64,000 bases of DNA from Chryseobacterium sp. ISL-6 (GTDB lineage: Bacteria; Bacteroidota; Bacteroidia; Flavobacteriales; Weeksellaceae): NCBI RefSeq assembly GCF_018613715.1, contig NZ_JAGGPT010000009.1, positions 1 through 64,000 of the forward strand. The letters are read 5' to 3'. The notes below the pieces were generated by a model that ran no database searches, was not told the origin of the DNA, and worked only from the letters and a program-made list of their open reading frames with translations. A program made the translations under genes and the position numbers. Shown here in pieces: positions 27,488 to 36,303 of the stretch. Within the stretch, counting starts at the first letter, position 1, and each line of letters opens with the position of its first letter.

Positions 27488-27934
27488 TTATTGCCTTTCA
27501 TAAGTATCTTCTATATCGGTAACTTTTCCATATATAATATCACTATAGAGAATTGAAAATTTGTTTTTTGAAATAATCTTAAACTGTTTGTTCTCTTTTA
27601 AATCGGCATCCATATAGGAAAAAGAGCTTCCTTTAATCGTAATCAGGTTGCGGGCTGATGAGCTTTTTACTTCACAATTTTTGCCACTTGCAAAGTTTTT
27701 AGTGAAAAATATATCCTCCCTTTCTTTTTCAAATAACAGAGTATTTTGCTTCGTGCATTCATGGAGTGGATATACTTTATCGACTTCTCCATCTTTATAA
27801 GTTTCTCCAATAAACTTCCACTTCTCAACAAAATAATCTTTTCCATTCTCTGCATCTATAGCTTTTACCGTTTGAGACTGCGATTGGCAGTTTAATATAA
27901 AACTACAGCATAGTAAAAAAAATAATCTCTTCAT
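27488..27934 (-). CDS. Small putative lipoprotein, unknown function
   Basis: The protein has 148 residues from ATG 27934, chosen over an ATG seven codons upstream because MKRLFFLLCCSFILNCQSQS is a plausible lipoprotein signal (Cys after ILN). The mature part contains EKWKFIGETYKDGEVDKVYP, then YPLHECTKQ, and repeated beta-strand-like stretches, reminiscent of lipocalin-like small Bacteroidota lipoproteins; this is only a guess at the fold. It lies tail-to-tail with ruvC, 8 bp apart. Confidence 0.6.
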   Translation of the reverse strand: MKRLFFLLCCSFILNCQSQSQTVKAIDAENGKDYFVEKWKFIGETYKDGEVDKVYPLHECTKQNTLLFEKEREDIFFTKNFASGKNCEVKSSSARNLITIKGSSFSYMDADLKENKQFKIISKNKFSILYSDIIYGKVTDIEDTYERQ

Positions 27935-27955
27935 TGTTTCAACATTTTTTAGCAT

Positions 27956-27982
27956 AAAAAAAGCCCTTTAAAAAAGGGCTTT
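27956..27982 (-). terminator. Terminator of the M43 protease gene
   Basis: Stem AAAGCCCTTT / AAAGGGCTTT with a 3-nt loop and a T-run on the minus strand, 9 bp after the M43 stop. It also lies only about 20 bp upstream of the next minus-strand start (27934), leaving almost no room for a separate promoter there. Confidence 0.88.
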
Positions 27983-27990
27983 CTACTCTA

Positions 27991-29901
27991 TTAGTTATTT
28001 GTAAATTTCTTTGATTCTTTTTTATCAGAATAATTGATAATATAAACTCCTTTTAGTAAGGGCTGATCAATTTGAACCTCATTTGTTCTAGAAGTACCTT
28101 TCTGTAATACTTTACCACTCATATCATAGATCTGGTAATCCCCAAATGTAGCATTCTTTCCACCTACAAGTTGAAGTTTATTATCAGATTTTGTGTAAAC
28201 GATCTTAGTCTCTGAACTTTCTTTAACTTCAGATGTTCCTAATGTACTTACAATTCTTACTGCATAGTCTTCCATTTGTCCATATTGTAGCTGAGAACAT
28301 GGTGTAAGATCAGGAAGGTTTACTGAATTGAAAGTGGCTGCATCTACTGCAATTCTCATTCTTAAATAAGTATTTTTTATTGCACTGGCAGGAGGTGTAA
28401 TAGGAGTAATGATCTCCATTCCCGTCCCTGACAAGTTACCCGACAAATGATTAACAACAAGTTCAGAATCTTCAAAAGATCCGTTGTTATTATAATCTAT
28501 CCAAACCTTTGTTCTAAACTTATCAGGTTGATTGTTAAAAGTATATGAATAGGATACGTTTAATTCTGTACTTGTAGTAGCAGAAATATCTGTATAGTAT
28601 GCAGGTCTAATACAGTTTGCAGAAGCGAAATCATCGTAAAATGAAGGAGATGCTTCATCAGAATCATATCCATTAGTCACACTGCTTATGGTACCGAACT
28701 TCACACGTGTAGCTCCGATCGCAAAATTATTATTCGTTGGATGTGCAGTACTTGGCGGATTACACTGTGCTGCAACTATAGAAACAGGCGACGGAATTAC
28801 AACTGATAAGTCCTTACCTGCTGTTGAATTAAGTAAATCTTTTCTATACTCCATCATTAGTAAAACAGCTCGGTCTCTTTGTCCCTGAGTAAACTTTCGA
28901 TTGGTATTACTATAATTCATAATATTATACTGTACTCCCTGATAATTTTGGGTAGTACAAGGGTTGATCTGAGAGTTCGAAGGTGCCGGAAATTGATAAT
29001 AAGCAGCTCCCGCTCTTTCCGTATCACACACCCTATCATCATCTACTGTACAATCACCAGTAGTTACAGGACAATAGTCTGGATCACCACTGTGAATTGT
29101 ATAATTGGCATCTCCGAAAGTATGGTATAAACCGAATGCATGTCCTAATTCATGAGTTAATGTTACATTGTTCTGGCTTTTTATGGTAGCAACTTTCATA
29201 AAGCTTTCGTACTCATATGCATAAGAGTTTGGGAAATTGGCATATCCCATTAATCCTCCACTTTGCTGTTGTTGACCATCAAAACCGATTACAACATAAA
29301 TATTAAAATAAGAATTTTCTGGCCAGTGGTGTGCTAATTCATTTTTAATTTGATAATCATTCACCCCACTTGTACCCATTACCTTTACTCCCCTAGTGTC
29401 ATAAGAGGGAAGAGTACTTCCATTATATCTTACAATACCTGTAGTTGGAGTACAGCTTGGAGACCTTTTAGCCAATACTAGTTTAAAGGGAATTACATTT
29501 CCTCCATCTGCTCCAGGACCTTCTGCATAAAAACCATTCCCAAAAGTTGTAGCATACATTTTATTTGCTCTGTCGATCCAATCAATGATCTCCTGATCAG
29601 TGACATGTAAATTTGCATTAGCCGTTGCTTGAGATTCGATAACATGCACAACAACAGGGATTTCATATACCTGACCAGTATAAAGGTTATTCCAGGAAGT
29701 TGTAGCTCCTACTTTATTAAGATAAGCCTGTTTGTTCATAGCAACTAATTTTGCTTCCACAGCCTCTCTATCCTTTTTTAATTCCGGATGTCTTGCATCC
29801 ATTTTTTTCATGATTTGATCAAAACCACAAATATTTTGTATGTTTTGAGAAAATGCATTAACAGAAAACATTAACGCAAAACATAAGATAATTTTCCTCA
29901 T
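27991..29901 (-). CDS. M43 family (cytophagalysin-like) zinc metalloprotease with GEVED-type domain and T9SS type A signal
   Basis: The protein has 636 residues with signal peptide MRKIILCFALMFSVNAFSQ. The catalytic domain contains HELGHAFGLYH (zinc ligands His250, His254, His260; Glu251 base) and the Met-turn NIMNYSN, the M43 signature. A GEVED-like beta domain follows (WIDYNNNGSFEDSELVVN and YGQMEDYAVRI). The C-terminal 75 residues (KIVYTKSDNKLQLVGGKN to KKFTNN) form a T9SS type A signal. Export to the outside and proteolysis of host or environmental proteins is the family expectation. Monocistronic, with its own terminator. Confidence 0.92.
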   Translation of the reverse strand: MRKIILCFALMFSVNAFSQNIQNICGFDQIMKKMDARHPELKKDREAVEAKLVAMNKQAYLNKVGATTSWNNLYTGQVYEIPVVVHVIESQATANANLHVTDQEIIDWIDRANKMYATTFGNGFYAEGPGADGGNVIPFKLVLAKRSPSCTPTTGIVRYNGSTLPSYDTRGVKVMGTSGVNDYQIKNELAHHWPENSYFNIYVVIGFDGQQQQSGGLMGYANFPNSYAYEYESFMKVATIKSQNNVTLTHELGHAFGLYHTFGDANYTIHSGDPDYCPVTTGDCTVDDDRVCDTERAGAAYYQFPAPSNSQINPCTTQNYQGVQYNIMNYSNTNRKFTQGQRDRAVLLMMEYRKDLLNSTAGKDLSVVIPSPVSIVAAQCNPPSTAHPTNNNFAIGATRVKFGTISSVTNGYDSDEASPSFYDDFASANCIRPAYYTDISATTSTELNVSYSYTFNNQPDKFRTKVWIDYNNNGSFEDSELVVNHLSGNLSGTGMEIITPITPPASAIKNTYLRMRIAVDAATFNSVNLPDLTPCSQLQYGQMEDYAVRIVSTLGTSEVKESSETKIVYTKSDNKLQLVGGKNATFGDYQIYDMSGKVLQKGTSRTNEVQIDQPLLKGVYIINYSDKKESKKFTNN

Positions 29902-30105
29902 ATTAAACTCATTTTTTAATTTATTCGATGCAAAACTATTATTTATTTTAAAAAATCAGCAATTTACAATCCATTAACTTTGAGAATTATATTATGTTAA
30001 TCTAAATAAACAATAACTCACTGATAAACAGAATCATAACGAAAACAAGCGACCATACTTGGTAAAACATATTACTGTCTTTAACATTGGTATGATTTTT
30101 AGTAT

Positions 30106-30113
30106 TACTTTTG
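30106..30113 (+). promoter_or_regulatory. Promoter: TTG at 30087-30089 and TACTTTTG -7 element
   Basis: A TTG element 16 bp upstream of an exact TAnnTTTG match forms the best two-part Bacteroidota promoter seen in the window. It overlaps the TTG at 30111, ruling that codon out as a start and supporting ATG 30129. Confidence 0.6.
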
Positions 30114-30128
30114 TATAAATTTTCAATA

Positions 30129-31199
30129 ATGAAAAATCAACAACAAACTATAAATCAGACGAATCATAAAATAAATTGGTTTCAGAAGTTTCTCATGGTA
30201 TGCTCCGGAGGAAACATTCATATCTTAAGGAAGACCCCTAGCGAATGGAACAAGTTTGCGGGTATCGGGGGAATTGTTCTATTTACGGCTGTTTTTGCTA
30301 CCCTTTCAGCAGGCTATGCTATGTATACTGTATTCGATAATATATGGACTTCCGTAGGATTCGGAATTTTATGGGGATTAATGATATTTAATCTGGATCG
30401 TTATATTGTTTCTTCTATTAAAAAAACGGGAACATGGTGGAACCAAATTTTGATGGCTATTCCCCGTTTGATATTGGCTACTTTTTTAGGAATCATTATT
30501 TCAAAACCTTTGGAACTTAAAATTTTTGAGAAAGAAGTTAATAAGCAATTGAATACCATTATTCAGCGAAATAAAAAACAACTTCAGGGTGAGATGAGTG
30601 GCAGGATCCTTCAGCAAAGCGGACCTTTTGAAACGGAGAAAAAACAAATTTCAGAAAAGACTGCTCAGTATCAAAAATCATATGACTCCGCTTCAGTAGA
30701 ACTGGAAAAAGAAATCTTAGGAAAACAGTCTGGTTTAACCAGTGGAAAAGTAGGTTTCGGATCCAATGCTAAACGGAAGCAAGAACTTAAAGAACAGAGA
30801 AGACAAGATTTAGAAAACTACCAAAAACAAGTAGGGCCTAGACTCGAGTATCTAGATAAAGAAATTTCAAAAGTATACACCAACCTTGAAACAGAGAGAA
30901 AATCATCAGAAACATTTGAAGATAAATTCAATGGATTCGCCGCACGATTACAGGCATTAGATGAATTAGGAAAAAATTCAGCGATCATTGGTTTAGCTGC
31001 GGCCTTCATCATGGGACTTTTTATTTGTCTGGAAATCTCTCCTGTATTGGTTAAGTTAATTTCGCATATTGGACCCTATGACCATCTACTGGAAAAAACA
31101 GAAAATGACTTCCGTCTGTATTCAAAAGAGAAAATTGAAAAAGGAAATGCATTGACGGATTATAGGATTGATGATTTTAAAGAGAATTTGAATAAGTAA
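30129..31199 (+). CDS. DUF4407 family membrane protein
   Basis: The protein has 356 residues from ATG 30129. The N-terminal half matches DUF4407: FLMVCSGGNIHILRKTPSEW, NKFAGIGGIVLFTAVFATLS, FGILWGLMIFNLDRYIVSSI and IPRLILATFLGIIISKPLEL, giving three membrane segments. A long charged coiled coil follows (about 140-265, including REKTAQYQKSYDS-like heptads and KRKQELKEQRRQDLENYQKQ). A last hydrophobic segment (IIGLAAAFIMGLFICLEISP) precedes a cytoplasmic tail. DUF4407 proteins are predicted membrane-anchored coiled-coil proteins of unknown activity. It is an independent unit bounded by a promoter and a strong terminator. Confidence 0.85.
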   Translation: MKNQQQTINQTNHKINWFQKFLMVCSGGNIHILRKTPSEWNKFAGIGGIVLFTAVFATLSAGYAMYTVFDNIWTSVGFGILWGLMIFNLDRYIVSSIKKTGTWWNQILMAIPRLILATFLGIIISKPLELKIFEKEVNKQLNTIIQRNKKQLQGEMSGRILQQSGPFETEKKQISEKTAQYQKSYDSASVELEKEILGKQSGLTSGKVGFGSNAKRKQELKEQRRQDLENYQKQVGPRLEYLDKEISKVYTNLETERKSSETFEDKFNGFAARLQALDELGKNSAIIGLAAAFIMGLFICLEISPVLVKLISHIGPYDHLLEKTENDFRLYSKEKIEKGNALTDYRIDDFKENLNK

Positions 31200-31219
31200 T
31201 ACTCAAATAAATAGATAAC

Positions 31220-31256
31220 AAATACCTTTCACAATTGTGAAAGGTATTCTTTTTTA
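31220..31256 (+). terminator. Rho-independent terminator
   Basis: Perfect stem ATACCTTTCACAA / TTGTGAAAGGTAT followed by CTTTTTT, 21 bp after the DUF4407 stop. It isolates the accessory region that follows. Confidence 0.93.
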
Positions 31257-31371
31257 CAGATAATACGTCATCTTTTGTCGCTTTGTTGGAATAGCTTTGC
31301 ATTGAACATAAAACATGATGCAATTCATATTAATTCTTTTTAACGTGAAATTAATCAATCTTAAAAAACGT

Positions 31372-31379
31372 TAAATTTG
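31372..31379 (+). promoter_or_regulatory. -7 promoter element TAAATTTG of the Rhs operon
   Basis: Exact TAnnTTTG match 50 bp before ATG 31430 and the only clear promoter ahead of the three-gene Rhs operon. Confidence 0.55.
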
Positions 31380-31429
31380 CAGGATTTTAAAAATCAATTA
31401 CAAACTAAAATAAAAATATAATAATAAAC

Positions 31430-33193
31430 ATGCATAAACTCTACATGAGTGCATTAACCTTATGCACTACCACCATGTTCTATTCACAGGAAGTGGTTTG
31501 GCAGAAAGATCTCAAATCCAACACACAGGATTTTCTTAGTCAGGTTACGACGACAATAGATCAACAGTATTTGATTACTGGGAGTGTGATTCAGGGAGGT
31601 AGTCTTCGAGAGCCTCAGGCTACATCACTTCGAAACGTTCAGGGTTCATCGGTTGGAAGTGCTCAGGCTACGAATAAACAAAATAACGGTTACGATTTTC
31701 ATTTGGTGAAATTGAATCAACAAGGTGATCAGGTTTGGGAAAAATATTTCGCAGGAAATAATCATGATTATTTATCTGCAACCGTTGCAACGCAGGAAGG
31801 AGGATTTTTGATCTCAGGGACGACTTTTTCTGGAAAATCTTTGGATAAAAAAGAAGATTCTAAAGGTGGATCGGATATCTGGCTCATCAGAATCAATGAA
31901 TTTGGGGATGAGTTATGGCAGAAAACTTTAGGGACTTCTTCTGATGAAGAAGCGAGAGCTGTTATTCAGACTACAGATTTAGGGTTTTTTGTTGCGGGTA
32001 ATGTGCAGGGTTCCCTTCGAGAGCCTCAGGGAACACCCACATCAAATCCTCAGGGAACACCGATAGCAGGATCTCAGGGAACACAAAAACCTCAAGGGGC
32101 ATCTACTCAAAATAGTCAGGGAATGCAAGGTTATGGTTCAAAAGATGTATTGATCATAAAGCTTGATAAAAATGGAAAAGAAATCTCGCAACTGGTTTTA
32201 GGAGGAGCTGGTTTAGATGAAGTAGAGAAAATGATTCCAACGAAAGATGGTGGGGCTTTATTAGGTATTTATTCGAGGAGTTCCGAGTTTCGGGTTACGG
32301 GTTCTGAAAGTAAAAGCTCAACATCAGGAAACTCGAATCTTGTATCTCGCTATCCTAAAAACACCAACAATGAAGGCGAAGGTGATTACTGGATTGTAAA
32401 ACTTTCGAAAGATGGAAAAGTGGAATGGGAAAAAAACTATGGAGGTAAGGGTGATGATCATTTAAGAACATTAGCACTAACATCTTCAGGCTATATCATT
32501 GGAGGAGAATCAAGATCTGAAAGATCAGGAAACAAAACAGTTGGAATTGAAGAAGGAACTGATGTTTGGTTAATTTCTTTAAATGAAAGAGGCGATGAAG
32601 AGTGGCAAAAATCTTACAACTTCAAAAACAGAGATATCCTTATGGGGATAAGCACAATTCATTCCGCAGATGATAAAACAAAAGGAATTCTATTAGGTGG
32701 TTATACGCAGGCCGAAGGAAGAATAGAAACGGATGATGAAACATTTTGGATGTTATATCTGAATGATAAGGGTGATGAACAGTGGAGAAAACATGTAAAA
32801 GGGGAATCCAAAAAGAGAGAAGAAAGATTATCTGATATTAAACTCAATAGAGATGGCTCAATTATACTTGCAGGAACCAGTGCTGAGGAACTAGGAAAAG
32901 AAAACTGGAAGATTATAAAACTGGGAGATAAGCAGATTGATCAGTTAATTGTAAAACAGGATATTAAGATCTACCCTAATCCTGTTTCTGATTATGCTTA
33001 TGTGGAAATAGGCTTTGATTTCAAAGAAGCTGATATTAGTCTGTATGACATGGGAGGAAGACAACTCCAAAATTTGAAAACAAAAAATAAAGTGACGAAG
33101 ATTAATACCCAAGCACTCATTCAAGGAGCTTATCTTGTAGTAATCAAAACGGATAATAATAAGACAGCTAACGCTAAATTAATCAAGAAATAA
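31430..33193 (+). CDS. T9SS type A sorting-domain protein heading the Rhs operon (beta-propeller-like)
   Basis: The protein has 587 residues with a probable signal peptide MHKLYMSALTLCTTTMFYSQ. Repeated blades of the form G-D-W-x-V-K-L/I-N-x-x-G-D-x-x-W-x-K (DFHLVKLNQQGDQVWEKYF, DIWLIRINEFGDELWQKTLG, DYWIVKLSKDGKVEWEKNYG, DVWLISLNERGDEEWQKSYN) predict a beta-propeller. A type A T9SS signal begins IKIYPNPVSDYAYVEIGF near residue 512 and ends AKLIKK. Low-complexity inserts rich in PQGT/SLREPQ interrupt the blades and are encoded by palindromic repeat DNA (31601-31622, 32010-32034, 32271-32338). The stop overlaps the next start (TAATG). It is the only member of the operon with a T9SS signal, so it may carry the Rhs partners to the surface; this is inference. 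Confidence 0.82.
   Translation: MHKLYMSALTLCTTTMFYSQEVVWQKDLKSNTQDFLSQVTTTIDQQYLITGSVIQGGSLREPQATSLRNVQGSSVGSAQATNKQNNGYDFHLVKLNQQGDQVWEKYFAGNNHDYLSATVATQEGGFLISGTTFSGKSLDKKEDSKGGSDIWLIRINEFGDELWQKTLGTSSDEEARAVIQTTDLGFFVAGNVQGSLREPQGTPTSNPQGTPIAGSQGTQKPQGASTQNSQGMQGYGSKDVLIIKLDKNGKEISQLVLGGAGLDEVEKMIPTKDGGALLGIYSRSSEFRVTGSESKSSTSGNSNLVSRYPKNTNNEGEGDYWIVKLSKDGKVEWEKNYGGKGDDHLRTLALTSSGYIIGGESRSERSGNKTVGIEEGTDVWLISLNERGDEEWQKSYNFKNRDILMGISTIHSADDKTKGILLGGYTQAEGRIETDDETFWMLYLNDKGDEQWRKHVKGESKKREERLSDIKLNRDGSIILAGTSAEELGKENWKIIKLGDKQIDQLIVKQDIKIYPNPVSDYAYVEIGFDFKEADISLYDMGGRQLQNLKTKNKVTKINTQALIQGAYLVVIKTDNNKTANAKLIKK
31601..31622. repeat. REP-like palindrome inside coding sequence, copy 1
   Basis: AGTCTTCGAGAGCCTCAGGCT shares the core CTTCGAGAGCCTCAG with the copy at 32010-32034. 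It is translated as SLREPQAT in the first insert of the 31430 protein, adjacent to further CTTCGAAACGTTCAGG and GTGCTCAGGCTAC words. Confidence 0.7.
32010..32034. repeat. REP-like palindrome inside coding sequence, copy 2
   Basis: The arms GTTCCCT and AGGGAAC enclose TCGAGAGCCTC. The core resembles a CCTTCGA...CTCAGG palindromic word common in intergenic repeats of many bacteria. It is read in frame as GSLREPQGT and is followed by degenerate tandem CTCAGGGAACACC units up to about 32125, giving PQGTP-type repeats in the protein. Confidence 0.75.
32271..32338. repeat. Imperfect inverted repeat inside coding sequence, different type
   Basis: ATTCGAG (32271-32277) pairs with CTCGAAT (32332-32338), and CGAGTTT with AAACTCG inside it. 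The interior CCGAGTTTCGGGTTACGGGT has the wording of intergenic repeats. It encodes the Ser/Arg-rich loop SSEFRVTGSESKSSTSGNSN between two propeller blades. Confidence 0.5.
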
Positions 33194-36100
33194 TGAAGAA
33201 GATCACATTATTGGCAATTACATTGTCTGGTATCTTGGGCAATGCTCAATCTGCTAAAGACTTAACCGGCTCATTTAGTAAAAATACAAAAAGCCCACAA
33301 GCTACAGACTTTATAAGATATGGTAATATCCCTATCAAAAAGAACATAGGAGAACTTGATTTAAACATCCCTTTATTATCAATTCCTACACAAAATGGGG
33401 GTAAAGTAAGTTTGGATCTTAATTATAATGCATCTGGTTTTATACCTGACAAGAAGTCTGGTATTGTAGGATTTAACTGGAATCTGATGTCAGGAGGGGT
33501 TATTACACGAACTGTTGTTGGTGAAGCTGATGACCAAGCAGGATCCCCACAAACGGGTAATGGTATTAATGGTCATTATGAGCATGGATATCTGGTAGGA
33601 ATAAAGCAGTTCGGTACTAATACCTCTGAGCTTCCAACAGATAATGACTTATCAACGATCAATCCTAATAAATTATTTGGCGCAGTAGACAATTTGAATG
33701 ACGAATTTTTTGAGGTACGATTAAATGGCTATCCTAATACTAATTCTACACGATATGAAACAACGTCTGATAAATATTCATTTAATTTTAATGGTATTTC
33801 TGGAAGTTTCTTCATAGCCCCTGATGGTAAAGTAGAGGTGGTTACCAGTGAACCTCATAAACTTAAAGTAGACCTTTCGGGAATGAATTCCCAGCCTTAT
33901 ACCAGTGTTTGCAGTCCGTTAAGTGAATCAGAAATCATCATAACAGATGAAGTAGGGAATAAATATTACTTTGGGAAAGAGAGTAAAAATTTAGAGTATA
34001 ATGTTTTTTTAGGAGCAGTTGCAACAGGTATTAATGCTCAAACTCCTGTAATCAGCGGCTGGTATCAATATAAAACAGAATATCAGAATGGGGATGTTTT
34101 AAAATATAATTACCAGGCAGATAATATTGCTCCCAATAATGTTTATAGCAGTTTTTGTATTATAAATCAAAATAACTTCTGGAAGCCACTTCCACAGTAC
34201 AGTGATCTGAAAAAGTTTTTGGATCTTCATTCTATGGGAGATAGCAATTCGAGACAAGTTTTTAATCTGGTAAAAAAAGCTTATCTGTCAAATATTGAGT
34301 ATAAGGATTACAAAATCGTTTTCTCCTACTCTGATCAGGATAATCTTTATAAAAATGTAGCCATTAGTGGAAGCCAGTTTGGAAAAGTGCCTCAAAAAAA
34401 ACTGGACAAAATACAATTATATAATCAAACCAACTTGACTAATACGATTGATTTTGGATATGAAGTATACAATGCCCAATACCCAAGAATATTCCTTAAA
34501 ACGGTAAAAGAAATGGGAAAAGAGCCCTACGAATTTTCGTATGACACCAGCAGTGCGGCTAATACACCAAGTCCTATCACTTTTGCTGTAGATTACTGGG
34601 GGTATTATAATGGAAAGACCTCTAACGATGCTCCTTTTGCTACACCTATTATTTTCCCTTCGGTAAATTACTTAAGCAATGGGGATTATCAGTATACTTC
34701 AGATGTAAGGGAGTCTGATTTTACTTATTCAAAGATGTATGCCCTGCAAAGTGTTAAATACCCCACAAAAGGAAGCTCTTTCTTTAATTATGAACCACAT
34801 AGTTATAGTTTTAGATTAGAACGAAGATCTGATAATAGTTTTCTCCCTAAGCTTTACTCAGTAAATGGGATTGTAGGAGGAACAAGGTTACAGAAAATTT
34901 ATGATTATGATCTTAATGCAAATCAAAATACTAGGGAATTTATATATACAAATGACCTTGACCAGTCCTCTGGTATCCTTACCGAATGGCCAAGATATTT
35001 TTTCTCCTATAATGCACAGATAAGTGGCAAATTCTGTTCAGGAGGTAGTGGATGGTTATTCTGCATTCCATGGTCATATGATGGCCAAAAACTTATTCAG
35101 ACTGCCTCAGGTTATTCAAGAAGTTTAACGGAAGGAGCTGTTATAAGTTATTCAAAGGTAACTGAAAAGTTCTCTGGTAATGGAAGCACTACTGATTATT
35201 TTACAACTTATATAGATAAACCAGACGTGCATTTTGATAATTCATTACAACTTACAGCAGGGGATTACAGCCCAATGCCAGCCGTCAAGAATCTTTTATT
35301 TATGCCAGCAAGTAGAAGTATTGAAAGGGATAAGCTTTCTAAAAGACTTATTAAAGATGAATCAGGAAACCTTTTGGAGGAACAAGTCTATTTGTATAAT
35401 GAAGACCCGTCAAGACTGGATAAGTATCATATTTCAATGAACATATCAAATGCATGGATGAATCCTTTAAGGAATTATTATTACAATAACTTCATGAGTT
35501 CTAATGTCACTAAACAGTATTTAAACAATAATTTATTATCATCTAAATCAGAATATTTCTATCAATCGGCCAACGGAGTGAGTTTGTCTAAGGTTAAGAA
35601 CACAAGTACTGATGGAAAAGTCACAGAGACCAGTTACCAATATGCTCACGAGAAAAACAATCAAAAGCTGATTGCTGCCAATATGATTGGCATCCCATTA
35701 GAAACAACTGTGGTTGAAAAATCAAATGAAACTGCTGCTGGAAAAATGAATTCAAGATCAGAAACGAAGTATGATGATCCTGCTAACCTGTTTCCATCTT
35801 CTGTATTATCTTACAATGTTCTAGATAATACTCCATCCACTGAAATTACCTATAATAAATATGATGCTAATGGTAATCTACAACAATATACTTCAAAAGA
35901 TGGGGTCCCAACAGCGATTGTTTGGGGATATAACAGTACTCAGCCTATTGCCAAAGTACAAGGTGCTACTTATGATCAGTTGGTGAGTTTAGGTCTTATT
36001 ACAGCGATAGTTACTGCTTCAGATCAGGATGCAGCTAATCCGGCTAATGAACCTGCACTGATTACAGCACTAGATACTTTTAGAAAGAACTCTGGGTTAT

Positions 36101-36297
36101 CTGCTTATCAGGTTTCTACTTATACTTATGACCCTTTAATTGGAGTGACTAGTATTACTCCTCCTTCAGGAATCAACGAAGTGTATATCTATGATACTGC
36201 CAATAGATTAAAAGAAATCCGTCAGCAGGAGAAGGACAGTTCTGGAAATATGGTATATAAAGTGGTTAAAGAGTTCAAATACAACTATAAAAACTAA
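33193..36297 (+). CDS. Large SpvB/YD-repeat-like Rhs-associated protein
   Basis: The protein has 1034 residues with signal peptide MKKITLLAITLSGILGNAQS. The N-terminal region (GNIPIKKNIGELDLNIPLLS, SLDLNYNASGF, IVGFNWNLMSGGVITRTVVG) resembles the SpvB/TcaC-type N-terminus; the later part has YD-like repeats (YNKYDANGNLQQYT, YTYDPLIGVTSITPPSGINE, YIYDTANRLKEIRQQEKDSS). In insecticidal ABC toxins and Rhs systems such B components form a shell with the Rhs protein around the toxin tip; here the same partnership with the next gene is inferred. It has a Sec signal but no T9SS signal. Spacing: 1-bp overlap upstream and 6 bp downstream, so an operon. Confidence 0.8.
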   Translation: MKKITLLAITLSGILGNAQSAKDLTGSFSKNTKSPQATDFIRYGNIPIKKNIGELDLNIPLLSIPTQNGGKVSLDLNYNASGFIPDKKSGIVGFNWNLMSGGVITRTVVGEADDQAGSPQTGNGINGHYEHGYLVGIKQFGTNTSELPTDNDLSTINPNKLFGAVDNLNDEFFEVRLNGYPNTNSTRYETTSDKYSFNFNGISGSFFIAPDGKVEVVTSEPHKLKVDLSGMNSQPYTSVCSPLSESEIIITDEVGNKYYFGKESKNLEYNVFLGAVATGINAQTPVISGWYQYKTEYQNGDVLKYNYQADNIAPNNVYSSFCIINQNNFWKPLPQYSDLKKFLDLHSMGDSNSRQVFNLVKKAYLSNIEYKDYKIVFSYSDQDNLYKNVAISGSQFGKVPQKKLDKIQLYNQTNLTNTIDFGYEVYNAQYPRIFLKTVKEMGKEPYEFSYDTSSAANTPSPITFAVDYWGYYNGKTSNDAPFATPIIFPSVNYLSNGDYQYTSDVRESDFTYSKMYALQSVKYPTKGSSFFNYEPHSYSFRLERRSDNSFLPKLYSVNGIVGGTRLQKIYDYDLNANQNTREFIYTNDLDQSSGILTEWPRYFFSYNAQISGKFCSGGSGWLFCIPWSYDGQKLIQTASGYSRSLTEGAVISYSKVTEKFSGNGSTTDYFTTYIDKPDVHFDNSLQLTAGDYSPMPAVKNLLFMPASRSIERDKLSKRLIKDESGNLLEEQVYLYNEDPSRLDKYHISMNISNAWMNPLRNYYYNNFMSSNVTKQYLNNNLLSSKSEYFYQSANGVSLSKVKNTSTDGKVTETSYQYAHEKNNQKLIAANMIGIPLETTVVEKSNETAAGKMNSRSETKYDDPANLFPSSVLSYNVLDNTPSTEITYNKYDANGNLQQYTSKDGVPTAIVWGYNSTQPIAKVQGATYDQLVSLGLITAIVTASDQDAANPANEPALITALDTFRKNSGLSAYQVSTYTYDPLIGVTSITPPSGINEVYIYDTANRLKEIRQQEKDSSGNMVYKVVKEFKYNYKN

Positions 36298-36303
36298 GAC
36301 ACG

